From contig NZ_BSKJ01000007.1 of assembly GCF_030159595.1 (NCBI RefSeq), positions 124,001 through 188,000 of the forward strand: a stretch of DNA of 64,000 bases. Reading direction: 5' to 3'. The notes under the pieces are model-generated. The model was not told the origin of the DNA. It made no database searches and saw only the letters and a list, made by a program, of their open reading frames with translations. The position numbers were made by a program, and so were the translations under genes. Below, one piece after another: positions 33,970-43,346 of the stretch (positions are counted from its first letter, which is position 1; every line of letters starts with the position of its first letter). The DNA is from Pseudomonas putida. GTDB lineage: Bacteria; Pseudomonadota; Gammaproteobacteria; Pseudomonadales; Pseudomonadaceae.

Positions 33970-34413
33970 TCAGTCTGTAGGTATCGACTTGGAAAGATGA
34001 ACGTAGCAATCTATCTGGTGGTCCGCCTTCACATCAGCTTGAGGGGAGGGCCCCGCTTGCTTGGCAATCACTTCCAGGCCCAGACCCTCACTGATGAAGT
34101 CACCAACCGAATAGGTATTGAGCAGATAGCTGTACTCGGTGCGGTTGAGTGAAGCTGGCTTATGGGTTGTCCTGAATTTAATGGAGGAACGCACAGTCCA
34201 GTCGTCTGGGGCCGTCCTGTAATTCAGGGTGATGGTCGAGGCTGAAGGGATGTCGCTCATCGCAATTTTGCTGTAGCTGGCAACAACCGTTTTACTTGCC
34301 GTCTCGCCACTTCCCTCTGCTGGTAAATTAAGACCCTCGCTTGGTCCGGTACCGTTGTTTTCTTTCCAGAACATGATGACACCGCTCTGTTTTGGGGTGT
34401 TGTCGTTTCCCAT
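33970..34413 (-). CDS. Hypothetical protein, compositionally atypical
   Basis: 147 residues, no family recognised. A polar N-terminus (NDNTPKQSGVIMFWKENNGTG) is followed by a beta-rich body (TITLNYRTAPDDWTVRSSIKFRT; TEYSYLLNTYSVGDFISEGLGLEVIAKQAG). There is no signal peptide or membrane helix. GAGG 8 bases before ATG 34413 supports this start. Base composition is near 50% GC by eye, clearly below the flanking genes, and codon choice is less biased, which suggests recent acquisition. It is convergent with the sigma-54 activator gene. Confidence 0.6.
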   Translation of the reverse strand: MGNDNTPKQSGVIMFWKENNGTGPSEGLNLPAEGSGETASKTVVASYSKIAMSDIPSASTITLNYRTAPDDWTVRSSIKFRTTHKPASLNRTEYSYLLNTYSVGDFISEGLGLEVIAKQAGPSPQADVKADHQIDCYVHLSKSIPTD

Positions 34414-34572
34414 GATACGCACCTCGCGTTAAAGATTATGTGCCCTTAGGACCTGTCACCGCCTGTCTCGGCGTAGAGTCGTTGTATGGGCTTGAATCTA
34501 AAGCAGCGCAGGCGCTTGCGCACCTAGCAGAATTGACAGGTCGGGCCACCTTGCAGCCCGACCATCGCCCGC

Positions 34573-35181
34573 TTACTTGATAAAGCGCACCTGACTGTTG
34601 ATCTTCTCGATCACTGCCCCTTTGCGTTCGTTGAAGCGGGCCTTGTTCTGCTCGAACAGGTTGTTGCCCTTGGTATCGATCGAGATGATCAGCGGCCCAA
34701 ACTCACGCACGCGGTTCACCCAAAGCGTTTCAGGCATGCCCAGATCCTGCCATTCGGCACGTTCGATCTCTTCCACCTGTGTGGCCGCCAGCACCGCGCA
34801 TCCTCCCGGGAACACCGCATGCACCGCCTTGTTCTCCAGGCAGCCGGTGGTGGTCTCCGGGCCCATACCGCCCTTGCCGACAATCAGCTTGACGCCGGTC
34901 TGCTCGATGAACTGCTTCTCGAACTTTTCCATGCGCATGCTGGTGGTCGGGCCAATGGACACCATCTCGAAGCTGCCATCGTCTTTCTTCCTGACAATGG
35001 GACCGGCGTGGAAAATGGCGCCGCCACGCAAGTCAACCGGAAGCTCGCGACCCAGCTCGATGAGACGCCGGTGTGCCACGTCACGGCAGGTCACCAGTTG
35101 GCCGGTGAGGTAGACCACATCGCCCACGTTGAGGCTGGCCAGGTCTTCGTCGCTGATCGGGGTGCTGAGGATCTTTTTCAC
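34573..35181 (-). CDS. ttdB: L(+)-tartrate dehydratase, beta subunit
   Basis: 202 residues, very close in sequence and length to E. coli TtdB (201 aa): starts VKKILSTPI, then GDVVYLTGQLVTCRDVAHRRLIEL, AIFHAGPIVRK, VSIGPTTSMRME, GKGGMGPETTTGC, FPGGCAVLAATQVEEIE and EFGPLIISIDTKGNNL. With TtdA it forms the Fe-S dehydratase converting L-tartrate to oxaloacetate. Start is GTG at 35181, overlapping the ttdA stop as GTGA, so the two are translationally coupled. A class I fumarase role is the main alternative. Confidence 0.9.
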   Translation of the reverse strand: MKKILSTPISDEDLASLNVGDVVYLTGQLVTCRDVAHRRLIELGRELPVDLRGGAIFHAGPIVRKKDDGSFEMVSIGPTTSMRMEKFEKQFIEQTGVKLIVGKGGMGPETTTGCLENKAVHAVFPGGCAVLAATQVEEIERAEWQDLGMPETLWVNRVREFGPLIISIDTKGNNLFEQNKARFNERKGAVIEKINSQVRFIK

Positions 35182-36077
35182 AGTACTACCCCTTCGTGGG
35201 AGAGGATGTCGTAGGTCAGGTCGGCGTTGATGCGGATCTTGCCGCGTCGGTGGGCCCAGCAACCGGTGGACACAGCCACGCCGATGGTGGAGGGGTGACG
35301 GGCCGAGGACTCGATGTTCACGCCCATCACGCTGCTGTTACCGGTCAGGCCTTGGGGGCCGATGCCGATTTCGTTCAGGCCGTCTTCCAGCAGCTTTTCC
35401 ATCATGGCCGCGCTTTCGTTGGGGTGGCTGGAATCCACTTCACGCAGAATGGCTTTCTTCGACAGGCGTGCTGCTGTTTCTACCGAGGTTGAAACCCCAA
35501 CCCCCACCAGCAACGGCGGGCAGGCATTGACCCCGCGTGAGGTGATCACATCGAAGACGAACTCGGTCACCCCTTCATAGCCTTGACCCGGCATCAGCAC
35601 CTTGGCCGAACCTGGCAAGGTGCAGCCGCCACCTGCCATGTACACATCGACGATGCAGTGATCGGCATCGGGGATGATTTCCCAGTCCAGCCACGGGATT
35701 TTCGAGCCGGTATTGGTGCCGGTGTTTTTCTCGATGAACGTTTCCACTGCGTTGTGGCGCAGCGGCCCCTGGATGGTGGCTTCCTTGGTGGCGTTCTCAA
35801 GGATGCCTTCCATCTCACCCAGCAGCGGGAAGCGTGCGCCGGCCGAGACGAAGTACTGGATCACGCCGGTGTCCTGGCAGCTGGGACGGTTGAGTTTGTC
35901 GGCGTATTCCTGGTTGTCGGCCATCGAGTCGTACACGGCGATGGCCAGCGGGTTGGTTTCGGCAGCACGTAACTTGGCGGTCTTTTCCTTGACGTCTTTG
36001 GGCAGGCGCTTGCCGATATAGGCGGTGAACTTGGCCATCACGTCGGTAAGCGATGACACGGCGGTTTCTTTGTCCAT
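35178..36077 (-). CDS. ttdA: L(+)-tartrate dehydratase, alpha subunit
   Basis: 299 residues (E. coli TtdA 303). It belongs to the class I fumarase/tartrate dehydratase alpha family. The three Fe-S cysteines are visible as RPSCQDTG (Cys67), GVNACPPLL (Cys186) and STGCWAHRRG (Cys273), with GNSSVMGVNIESSARHPSTIGVAVSTG equivalents around them. It carries the [4Fe-4S] cluster of the heteromer with TtdB. A GAGGA site precedes the ATG. It follows the DctA-like carrier gene by 54 bases on the same strand, forming a carrier-dehydratase operon. Confidence 0.92.
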   Translation of the reverse strand: MDKETAVSSLTDVMAKFTAYIGKRLPKDVKEKTAKLRAAETNPLAIAVYDSMADNQEYADKLNRPSCQDTGVIQYFVSAGARFPLLGEMEGILENATKEATIQGPLRHNAVETFIEKNTGTNTGSKIPWLDWEIIPDADHCIVDVYMAGGGCTLPGSAKVLMPGQGYEGVTEFVFDVITSRGVNACPPLLVGVGVSTSVETAARLSKKAILREVDSSHPNESAAMMEKLLEDGLNEIGIGPQGLTGNSSVMGVNIESSARHPSTIGVAVSTGCWAHRRGKIRINADLTYDILSHEGVVL

Positions 36078-36131
36078 GATTATTTCCTCACTGCATCACA
36101 AGGCGGGTTCGTTCTTGCTGTTATCGAAAGG

Positions 36132-37463
36132 TCAGGGTGTGGGTGTGTCGGCCTCCATGCGTGCAAGGGCAGGGTGCGGCGTAGCGGCTTGCGGTTCGGC
36201 CGGCAGCTGGCCGTCCAGGGCCTGCGCCATGCGCTGCTTGTCCAGCGCGCCCACCCAGTGGGCGATGGCCACCGTGCCGACGGCGTTGCCGATGGTGTTG
36301 GTGATGGCGCGGGCCTCGGACATGAAGCGGTCCACGCCCAACAGCAGCACCATGCCGGCCACGGGGATGTTGTCCATGGTCGCCAGTGTGGCGGCCAGGG
36401 TGATGAAGCCCGAACCGGTCACACCTGCCGAGCCTTTGGAGGTGAGCAGCAGCACGCCCAGCACGATCAGTTGGTCCATCAAGGTCAATGGTGTGTTGGT
36501 GGCCTGGGCGATGAAGATGGCGGCCATGGTGTAGTAGATGCACTGGCCGTCCGGGTTGAAGGTAAGGCCCGAGGGGATCACCAGGCCGACCACCGGTTTG
36601 GACACGCCGACCTTTTCCAGCTTGTTCATCAGTTGCGGCACCACCGACTCGGACGAGCTGGTGCCCAGTACCGTGAACAGCTCTTCCTTCAGGTACTTGA
36701 GGAACTTCCACAGGTTGAAACCGCACAGCCGGGCAATGGCGCCCAGCACGATCACCACGAACAGGAAGCAGGTCAGGTACATGGTCGCCATCAGCTTGCC
36801 CAGCGAGACGATCGAGCCCAGGCCGTACTTGCCGACGGTGAAGGCCATGGCGCCGCAGGCGGCCAGCGGGGCCACACGCATGATCATGCCGACGATGAAG
36901 AACATGCCGTGGGAAAAGGCTTCCAGCACATCCACCATCGGTTTGCCGCGCGGGCCGAGGTGGGAAAGGGCGATGCCGAACAGGGTACTGAACAGCAGGA
37001 TCGGCAGGATCTCGTTCTTGGCGAAGGCGTCGGTCACGCTGCCCGGGATCACATGCAGCATGAAGTCGATGAAGCCGCCACTGTTGCCGGCCGCCGCAGC
37101 GGTGTAAGTGGAGATGCTCTTGGCGTCGAGGGTGGCAGGGTCGACGTTCATGCCTTGGCCGGGCTGCACGATGTTGACCACCACTAGCCCAAGCACCAGG
37201 GCGAAGGTGGACAGCACTTCGAAGTAGATCAGCGCACGTACACCCACGCGGCCGAGTTCCTTCATGTTTTCCATCTTGGCGATGCCCAGCACCACCGTGG
37301 CGAAGATGATCGGGGCGAAGACCATCTTGATCAGTTTGATGAAGGCGTCACCGATGGGCTTCAAGTCCGCGCCAACCTGTGGCCAGAACACCCCGATCAG
37401 CACCCCGAGGGTTACGCCGATCAATACCTGTACATAAAGCTTGCCGAACAATCGCTTGGCCAT
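36132..37463 (-). CDS. DctA-family dicarboxylate/proton symporter, probable tartrate carrier
   Basis: 443 residues of the DAACS family: LIKMVFAPIIFATVVLGIAKM, the SSSESVVPQLMNKLEKVGVSKPVVGLVIPSG serine-rich loop and helix 7, GSAGVTGSGFITLAATL (HP2) and FMSEARAITNTIGNAVGTVAIA (helix 8). The helix 7 motif usually seen as NxDGTxxY reads FNPDGQCIYYTMAA here, with Thr replaced by Gln, which suggests altered substrate or cation handling. First gene of the run leading to ttdAB, so L-tartrate is the likely substrate. Confidence 0.88.
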   Translation of the reverse strand: MAKRLFGKLYVQVLIGVTLGVLIGVFWPQVGADLKPIGDAFIKLIKMVFAPIIFATVVLGIAKMENMKELGRVGVRALIYFEVLSTFALVLGLVVVNIVQPGQGMNVDPATLDAKSISTYTAAAAGNSGGFIDFMLHVIPGSVTDAFAKNEILPILLFSTLFGIALSHLGPRGKPMVDVLEAFSHGMFFIVGMIMRVAPLAACGAMAFTVGKYGLGSIVSLGKLMATMYLTCFLFVVIVLGAIARLCGFNLWKFLKYLKEELFTVLGTSSSESVVPQLMNKLEKVGVSKPVVGLVIPSGLTFNPDGQCIYYTMAAIFIAQATNTPLTLMDQLIVLGVLLLTSKGSAGVTGSGFITLAATLATMDNIPVAGMVLLLGVDRFMSEARAITNTIGNAVGTVAIAHWVGALDKQRMAQALDGQLPAEPQAATPHPALARMEADTPTP

Positions 37464-37657
37464 TGCCGTCTCCGAATTATTGTTGTGAGTCGGATTTATC
37501 TGGCGGCCGGGCTGATCGTGGGGTGCAGGTCACACCTGGCCTTGGCGGCCGAAGAGCCCAGCGTTTTTGTGGTTAATCACGCAGGGCAAAAGGTAATGGT
37601 TTTTCAGAAATGCTGTAATACAATGAAATTCAACTCATTGTTTCCCTAAGGTTAATT

Positions 37658-38569
37658 ATGAATCCGGTATCGGAGCTGGCGTTCTTCACCCAACTGATCA
37701 GGGTGGGCAGCCTGGCGGGCACCGCGCGCGAACTGAACCTGACCCCGCCAGCCGTCTCCAAGCGCCTGGCGCAACTGGAGCAGCGCCTGGGTGTGCGCTT
37801 GCTCAACCGCACCACGCGCAGCATCAGCCTTACCGCCGAAGGCGAGACTTACCTGGTGAATGCCCGGCGGATATTGGGTGAAATCGAGGAAATGGAGCGG
37901 CAGGTGTCCAGCAGCCGTGCCGAGCCGAAGGGGCTGTTGCGTGTCAATGCGCCGTTGGGGTTCGGGCGTACCCATGTAGGGCCGGCAGTCTCATCATTTG
38001 CCAAACGTTTCCCGGAGGTGGAGGTGCAACTGCACCTGACCGACCGTCCCATCGCGTTGCCGAACGACGCCATCGATGTGGCCATCCGCTTTGGTGAACT
38101 GCCCGACTCACGCCTGATCGCTCGCAAGATCGCTGCCAACCGCCGCAGGTTGTGCGCTGCACCCAGCTATCTGGAAGCTCACGGCACCCCGCAAGCCCCC
38201 AAGGACCTGGCCAGCCACAACTGCATCGTGTTGCGCCAGAACGATGCCGCGTTCGGCATCTGGCGGCTCAGCCGTGGGAAGCATGGCGAGTCGGTGAAGG
38301 TGCATGGCAGTCTCAGCACCAACGATGGCGAAGTGGCGCTGAACTGGGCGCTGGATGGGCAGGGCATCCTGCTGCGGGCCGAGTGGAACCTGGCCGATCA
38401 CCTGCGCAGCGGGCGCCTGGTGGAGGTGCTGGGCGATTACCAGACGCCGCCAGCGGATATCTATGCGGTGTACCTGGAGCGGCTGAACCTGTCGGCCAAG
38501 GTGTCGTGTTTTGTTGAACACTTGAGGGCGTTTTTCCGCCATGGCGACACCTTGGCAGCATGGCAGTAG
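37658..38569 (+). CDS. LysR-family regulator, TtdR-like
   Basis: 303 residues. HTH (LAFFTQLIRVGSLAGTARELNLTPPAVSKRLAQLEQRLG region) and effector domain (KGLLRVNAPLGFGRTHVGPAVSSFAKRFPEVEVQLHL region) of the same broad class as E. coli TtdR. It is divergent from the carrier-ttdAB operon across 194 bases, so it is the likely tartrate-responsive activator. AAGG precedes the ATG. Confidence 0.88.
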   Translation: MNPVSELAFFTQLIRVGSLAGTARELNLTPPAVSKRLAQLEQRLGVRLLNRTTRSISLTAEGETYLVNARRILGEIEEMERQVSSSRAEPKGLLRVNAPLGFGRTHVGPAVSSFAKRFPEVEVQLHLTDRPIALPNDAIDVAIRFGELPDSRLIARKIAANRRRLCAAPSYLEAHGTPQAPKDLASHNCIVLRQNDAAFGIWRLSRGKHGESVKVHGSLSTNDGEVALNWALDGQGILLRAEWNLADHLRSGRLVEVLGDYQTPPADIYAVYLERLNLSAKVSCFVEHLRAFFRHGDTLAAWQ

Positions 38570-38590
38570 AACCGCCCCAGGCGGTGCCTA

Positions 38591-40981
38591 CTACCAACGA
38601 TACGTCAGGTCCACAGTGACGGTACGCCCCGTTCCCAACAGGCAGGCCACCGTGGCGAAGCAGCCGGCCACATAGTATTTGTCGGTCAGGTTCTTCACGT
38701 TGAGTTGCGCCGACAATCCTTGCAGGCCGTTGTTGGCCTTGCCGAAGTCATAAGACAGCATGGCATCGACCAAGGTGTAGCCCGGCACTTCGAAGGTGTT
38801 CTGTGCATCGCCATAAGTGGCCCCGGTGTAGCGCACGCCCAGGCCGCCGCCAAGCCCGGCCAGTGGCCCGCCTTGCAGGGTGTAGTCGACCCACAGCGAG
38901 GCCAGGTGGCGCGGCACACGTACCGGCGCATTGCCCTTGTTGCTGACACCCAGCGCGTTCGGGTTGTCCTGGGTTACCTCGACATCGTTGTAGGTGTACG
39001 CTGTGATCAGGTTAAGCCCCGGCAGCGGTTTGGCCACGCCCTCCACCTCGACCCCGCGTGAGGTCACTTCACCCTGCTGTACGCTGAAACCCGGGTGATC
39101 GACATCGGTGGTGGCCACGTTTTGCCGGCGCAGGTCGAAGGCCGCTACAGTGATGGAGTGTTCGCTGCCGGGTGGCTGGTACTTGATGCCCACTTCATAT
39201 TGCTTGGCGGTTTCCGGCTCGAAAGGGGAGCCGTCGAAGCTGTTGCCGGCGGCCAGCTTGAACGACTCGCTGTAGCTCACATAGGGGAACAGGCCCATGT
39301 CGAAGCTGTAGCCGAACGAGGCGCGAGCGGTGGTGGCCTCGTCGGTGATCACCTGGTGGCTGCCGAGGATGCGGTTGGTGCTGTCCTGGCGCGCCCAGTC
39401 GTGGCGTACGCCAAGGGTGGCGACCCAGTTGTCGAGGTGCAGTTGGTCTTGCAGGTACAACCCGACCTGGCGGTCATCGCGGGCGGTGGACAGCAGCGAG
39501 GTGTAGCGCGAAGTGTCGATCTGCACGCCGCGCACCGGGTTGTAGAGGTTGATCGACGGCGCGTCGCCGTGCTGCATGTCCTGGTTGCGGTGGCCGCGCA
39601 GGTAGTCGGCCCCCAGCAGTACGTCATGGCGTACAGGGCCGGTGCTGAAGTTGGCCAGCAGCTGGTTGTCCAGGGTGTAGTTGTCGCTTTCGTAGTCACG
39701 CAGTTCGTAGTAACGGGCCAGGGTGTTGCCATTGATCACGCCACTGTTGCGGAACAGCTGGTCCTGGTAACCGTGCATGTGGCTGTAACGGAAGTTCTGC
39801 CGGAAACTGAAGGTGTCGTTGAAGCGGTGGCTCAGCTCGTAGCCCAGGTTGTTCATTTCTGATTGCTCGCGGTCGAAGCCCGGCTCGTTCAGCGAGCGGT
39901 GGCGGGGCACCCGGCCGTTGGGGTTGGAGCCGTCGAACAACGAGTAGGCCATGTTCGAGGTGAACAGGTTGGTGTTTTTCTGGTATGACGCCAGCAGGGT
40001 CAGGCTGGTGTCTTCGTTGAGCGCCCAGGTCAGGCTGGGCGCAACGTACTGGCGGTCGTCCTTGATGCCGTCGATTTCGTTGTCGGCATCGCGGCCGAGC
40101 ATCACCAGGCGGTAGGCCAGGGTGCCTTGGCTGTCGAGCAGGTCGCCGACATCCAGGCTCAGTTGCTGGCGGTCGTGGTTGCCCAGTGACAGGCCCACTT
40201 CACGGTGGGCGGCGAACAGCGGTTTTTTCGAGACCAGGTTGACCATGCCGCCGGGCTCACCCTGGCCGTAAATCACCGAGGCAGGCCCTTTGAGTACCTC
40301 GATGCGTTCCAGGCCAAAGGGCTCGGGGGCATAGTAGCCGGTGTTGTTGTTGCGCAGGCCGTCGGTGTAGGCATCGCTGTTGATCTGCTGGAAGCCGCGC
40401 ACCATCAAGGTGTTGTCGGTGGGGTTGTTGCCAGACACGTTGGTGTGCACGCCGGCAGTGTAGCTGAGCGCTTCGGTAATGGTCTGCGCACCCTGGGCCT
40501 TGATCCGGTCGCGGGTTACCACCGACACCGAAGCTGGGGTTTCCAGCAGCGCGCTGTCGGTCTTGCTGGCGCTGCTGGCACGGGTGGCCAGGTAGCCGTC
40601 CACGGCACCGTAGGCACTGTCGCGACGGGCGTCAACGCTGGTCGGCGCCAGCTGCAGGCCTGCGCCTTGTGCCGCAGGTTGCAGCCGGTACTGGCGTTCG
40701 CCTGTGGGTACGGCGACCAGGCCACTGCCTTGCAATATGCGCTCAAGCGCCTGCTCGGGGGTGTAGTCACCTTGCAGCGGGTTGCTGGCCTTGCCTTGGC
40801 TGAGCGCGCCGTCGCCGGCGATGTAGATACCGGCCGCACTGGCCAGGCGGTTGAGCTGCTGGGTCAGCGGGCCAGAGGGCAGGTCGTAGCGGCGCGTGGT
40901 TTCGTCGGCCATCACGGCGGTGGTAGCGAGCAACGGCAAGGCCAGCAGCAGAGGGCGCAAGGTGAACGGGAGCAGGGGCAT
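38591..40981 (-). CDS. TonB-dependent siderophore receptor with signalling domain (FhuA/FoxA-like)
   Basis: 796 residues. A signal peptide (LRPLLLALPLLATTAVMA) is followed by an STN domain (RYDLPSGPLTQQLNRLASAAGIYIAGD, about 25-105). The plug contains LLETPASVSVVTRDRIKAQGAQTITEALSYTAGV, GLERIEVLKGPASVIYGQGEPGGMVNLVSKKP. The barrel closes with VTVDLTYRW. A Cys pair near the C-terminus (AGCFATVACLLG) resembles FhuA/FoxA-type hydroxamate receptors. The third gene after the sigma/FecR pair. ATG 40981 with AGGA 7 bases upstream is preferred over 41020. Confidence 0.92.
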   Translation of the reverse strand: MPLLPFTLRPLLLALPLLATTAVMADETTRRYDLPSGPLTQQLNRLASAAGIYIAGDGALSQGKASNPLQGDYTPEQALERILQGSGLVAVPTGERQYRLQPAAQGAGLQLAPTSVDARRDSAYGAVDGYLATRASSASKTDSALLETPASVSVVTRDRIKAQGAQTITEALSYTAGVHTNVSGNNPTDNTLMVRGFQQINSDAYTDGLRNNNTGYYAPEPFGLERIEVLKGPASVIYGQGEPGGMVNLVSKKPLFAAHREVGLSLGNHDRQQLSLDVGDLLDSQGTLAYRLVMLGRDADNEIDGIKDDRQYVAPSLTWALNEDTSLTLLASYQKNTNLFTSNMAYSLFDGSNPNGRVPRHRSLNEPGFDREQSEMNNLGYELSHRFNDTFSFRQNFRYSHMHGYQDQLFRNSGVINGNTLARYYELRDYESDNYTLDNQLLANFSTGPVRHDVLLGADYLRGHRNQDMQHGDAPSINLYNPVRGVQIDTSRYTSLLSTARDDRQVGLYLQDQLHLDNWVATLGVRHDWARQDSTNRILGSHQVITDEATTARASFGYSFDMGLFPYVSYSESFKLAAGNSFDGSPFEPETAKQYEVGIKYQPPGSEHSITVAAFDLRRQNVATTDVDHPGFSVQQGEVTSRGVEVEGVAKPLPGLNLITAYTYNDVEVTQDNPNALGVSNKGNAPVRVPRHLASLWVDYTLQGGPLAGLGGGLGVRYTGATYGDAQNTFEVPGYTLVDAMLSYDFGKANNGLQGLSAQLNVKNLTDKYYVAGCFATVACLLGTGRTVTVDLTYRW

Positions 40982-41076
40982 GGGTGTTCCTTGTGGGGGC
41001 AGATGAAGCGGGGTGTTCATCTGCTAATCCGAACGAGCGCGGGAAAACCGGAACACGCCTGCGAAAAAAATGCCAT

Positions 41077-42045
41077 TCAACGCGGCTCGACGCTGTACCA
41101 CCAAGGCAAGGTCCTGCGCACCCTGATCGGCAATGCGCTTTCGAGCATGGCCAGGGTGCGTTCGGGATCATCGGCCGGGAAGCTGCCCATCACCCGCAAC
41201 GACTGCACATGTGGGTCGATACCCAGATGGCCGGGCAGGTAGGCCCGCAGTTGCTCGATAAATTCCCCAAGGCTGATGTCGTTGGCCAGCAACCGGCCAT
41301 CGCGCCAGGCCTGACGCGACTCGTCCACCACACATGGCGTTTGCGCGCCCTGGCGATCAAAGTCGGTTTGCCAGCCGGCGACCACCAGGCTGTCGTCGCC
41401 CTCTGCAGGCTGTAGCCGTACCGCACCGTCGAACACACTCAAGCGTGCGGCATGGCCGCGCTGCCACACACTGAAGCGAGTGCCCAGTGCTTGCAGGCGG
41501 CCCTGACGGGTGTCGACCACGAAAGGTCGGTTGTCGTGGGCCGTTTCCACCAGCACTTCGCCAGCCAGCAGCTCCAGCCGACGCAGGTCGGCGCGGTAAT
41601 CGATGTTCAGGGCGGTCGCGCTGTTCAGCCACAGCTGGCCGCCGTCTGGCAGGCGCAGGCTGCGTATTTCACCCGTCGCGGTGCGCTGGTCGGCACTGAG
41701 CGCCAGCAGCTGTTGCCGGGCGGCAGGTACCCGCCAGCCAGCCAAGGCCAGCAGGCCGCCGCCGCACAGCAGGCCGAGCAGGCCAACTGCTCGCCGGCGG
41801 TCAAGGTCGGTACGGCGCACGCTGCCCAATGCCTGTAGCGAGGCATCGGCTTGCAGCTTCAGCGGGGTAAAGCGCTGGCTGATGCGCTCCACATGGGCCC
41901 ACGCCACCCGGTGTGCACTTGCGGCGCCCAGCCATTGTTGCCAGCGCAGCTGCAATTGCTGGTCTTGCGGGGCGGCGAGCAACTGCGCATACCAGTGCGC
42001 GGCCGCCTGCAGGGTGGCGTGGTTCGGGTGCTCGCTGCCGGTCAT
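41077..42045 (-). CDS. FecR-family anti-sigma / sigma regulator
   Basis: 322 residues. An N-terminal DUF4880-like sigma-contact region (ATLQAAAHWYAQLLAAPQDQQ...WQQWL) leads to a membrane helix (AVGLLGLLCGGGLLALAGW) and the periplasmic FecR domain (GEIRSLRLPDGGQLWLNSATALNIDY, LLAGEVLVETAHDNRPFVVDT region). Its ATG overlaps the sigma factor stop (ATGA). It relays the signal from the receptor encoded 95 bases downstream. Confidence 0.9.
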   Translation of the reverse strand: MTGSEHPNHATLQAAAHWYAQLLAAPQDQQLQLRWQQWLGAASAHRVAWAHVERISQRFTPLKLQADASLQALGSVRRTDLDRRRAVGLLGLLCGGGLLALAGWRVPAARQQLLALSADQRTATGEIRSLRLPDGGQLWLNSATALNIDYRADLRRLELLAGEVLVETAHDNRPFVVDTRQGRLQALGTRFSVWQRGHAARLSVFDGAVRLQPAEGDDSLVVAGWQTDFDRQGAQTPCVVDESRQAWRDGRLLANDISLGEFIEQLRAYLPGHLGIDPHVQSLRVMGSFPADDPERTLAMLESALPIRVRRTLPWWYSVEPR

Positions 42046-42560
42046 GGCAGGTCCAGTTCCAGCAGCAGGCACTGGTACATCGCCTGAGCCATGTATTTGG
42101 TCACGCTACGTTCGGACACCTTTAGCTGGCGGGCGATTTCCTGGTAGCCCAGCCCCTGGACCTGAGCCAGCAGAAAGGCCTGGCAGACCTTCTCCGGCAG
42201 GCGCGCAAGCATTCCCTGCACCTGCTCCAGTGCTTCGAACACCAGTGCGCGTTCTTCTTCGCTCGGCGCCAGTGGTTCAGGCAGCGCCGCCAGGGCTTCA
42301 AGCCAGGCCTGTTGCAGGTGCTGGCGGCGCCAGAAATCGATGCACAGGTGGCGGGTGACGGTACTCAGGTAGGCGCGTGCGTGTTGCTCGGTCTGGAACT
42401 GCTGGGGCTTGCTCAGCAGGCGCACGAATACGTCATGGGCCAGGTCGGCGGCATCGCTGGCATTGCCCAGGCGTTTGTGCAACCAACCGCGAATCCAGCC
42501 GTGATGGGCGTTGTAGTAGCTGTGGACCTGCTGGTTGAAAGTGGGGTCGAGACGCGACAT
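42042..42560 (-). CDS. FecI-type ECF sigma factor
   Basis: 172 residues. Region 2 is FNQQVHSYYNAHHGWIRGWLHKRLGNASDAADLAHDVFVRLL, with the LAHDVFVRLL signature of FecI sigmas. Region 4 is LARLPEKVCQAFLLAQVQGLGYQEIARQLKVSERSVTKYMAQAM equivalent. AAGGA 9 bases before the ATG. First gene of the second signalling triplet. Its upstream region contains TCATATGAGAATTTATCGC, which scores too poorly as a Fur box to call. Confidence 0.9.
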   Translation of the reverse strand: MSRLDPTFNQQVHSYYNAHHGWIRGWLHKRLGNASDAADLAHDVFVRLLSKPQQFQTEQHARAYLSTVTRHLCIDFWRRQHLQQAWLEALAALPEPLAPSEEERALVFEALEQVQGMLARLPEKVCQAFLLAQVQGLGYQEIARQLKVSERSVTKYMAQAMYQCLLLELDLP

Positions 42561-42714
42561 CAGGGCATCCTTTCGCTGTGCGACAAGGTCTCATATGAGA
42601 ATTTATCGCAATAGTAGGCCAGGCATGACCGCTACGGCAACCAAGGGCGGTTGGTTCAGCCGGGTGGTCGGGCAGGCCTCGCGCTTGTAGGGTGTTGCCC
42701 CGGATAACCTCGGC

Positions 42715-43284
42715 TCAAGCGTGTTCAGCGGCCAGCATTGACCTGAAGTGCGCGACGACTTCCGGGGCTACGCCGGCACTCTGCAACACCGCACAGGTGA
42801 AACTGACCGGGGCCGGGCCCGGGGCCGTGATGATGCGTTCGGCAACCACCGCTGCGGGGCTGCTCTGATAATGCGCTTGCCCGGCATAGTTGACGGCGTG
42901 CTGTTGCAGGTATTGGGGATTGTTCGACGTGTGCGCCACCGCGTCGAGAAGCCCGGCGCGCGCCAACGCCACGGTGCCACCACAGATACCGGCCAGGGTC
43001 GCGCCGCGGGCATGGCAGGCGTGCAGGAAACTGCGCAGGTCGGGGGCTTGCTCACCTTCCCAGAGCATGCCGCCGATCACCGCGACGACGTCGGGTTGCC
43101 AGGCCAGGCATTGCTGCAGGTCGCGGTCTACCGTGACTGCCAGCCCGCCTTGGGAGCGAAACTGCCCAGGCGAGGGCGCAAAGAAGTCCACCTCCAGGCC
43201 GTAGAATGGCGCGCCGGTGCCGGCAATCAGTGCGTATTCCCAATCGGCAAATCCCGGAGTGAGGAGCAGTGCTACGCGGGCCAT
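42715..43284 (-). CDS. DJ-1/PfpI-superfamily protein
   Basis: 189 residues of the class I glutamine amidotransferase-like fold: MARVALLLTPGFADWEYALI with Glu17, VVAVIGGMLWEG, and the nucleophile elbow TLAGICGGTVALA with Cys101. Members include chaperone/deglycase, isonitrile hydratase-like and intracellular protease-like enzymes; the role here is unknown. It sits between the second iron-signalling system and a receptor remnant that reads the other way. Confidence 0.85.
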   Translation of the reverse strand: MARVALLLTPGFADWEYALIAGTGAPFYGLEVDFFAPSPGQFRSQGGLAVTVDRDLQQCLAWQPDVVAVIGGMLWEGEQAPDLRSFLHACHARGATLAGICGGTVALARAGLLDAVAHTSNNPQYLQQHAVNYAGQAHYQSSPAAVVAERIITAPGPAPVSFTCAVLQSAGVAPEVVAHFRSMLAAEHA

Positions 43285-43346
43285 GTGTTCAAATCCTCCA
43301 TGATTGAAAGCGGTGCATGGTAGACGTAAGCCAGGGTAAACGTTAA

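Noticed and set aside
42586..42615. Fur-box candidate upstream of the second sigma factor (TCATATGAGAATTTATCGC)
   Set aside because: Best alignment is only about 9-10 of 19 positions, below the other sites called here. Control by Fur is still likely on general grounds.
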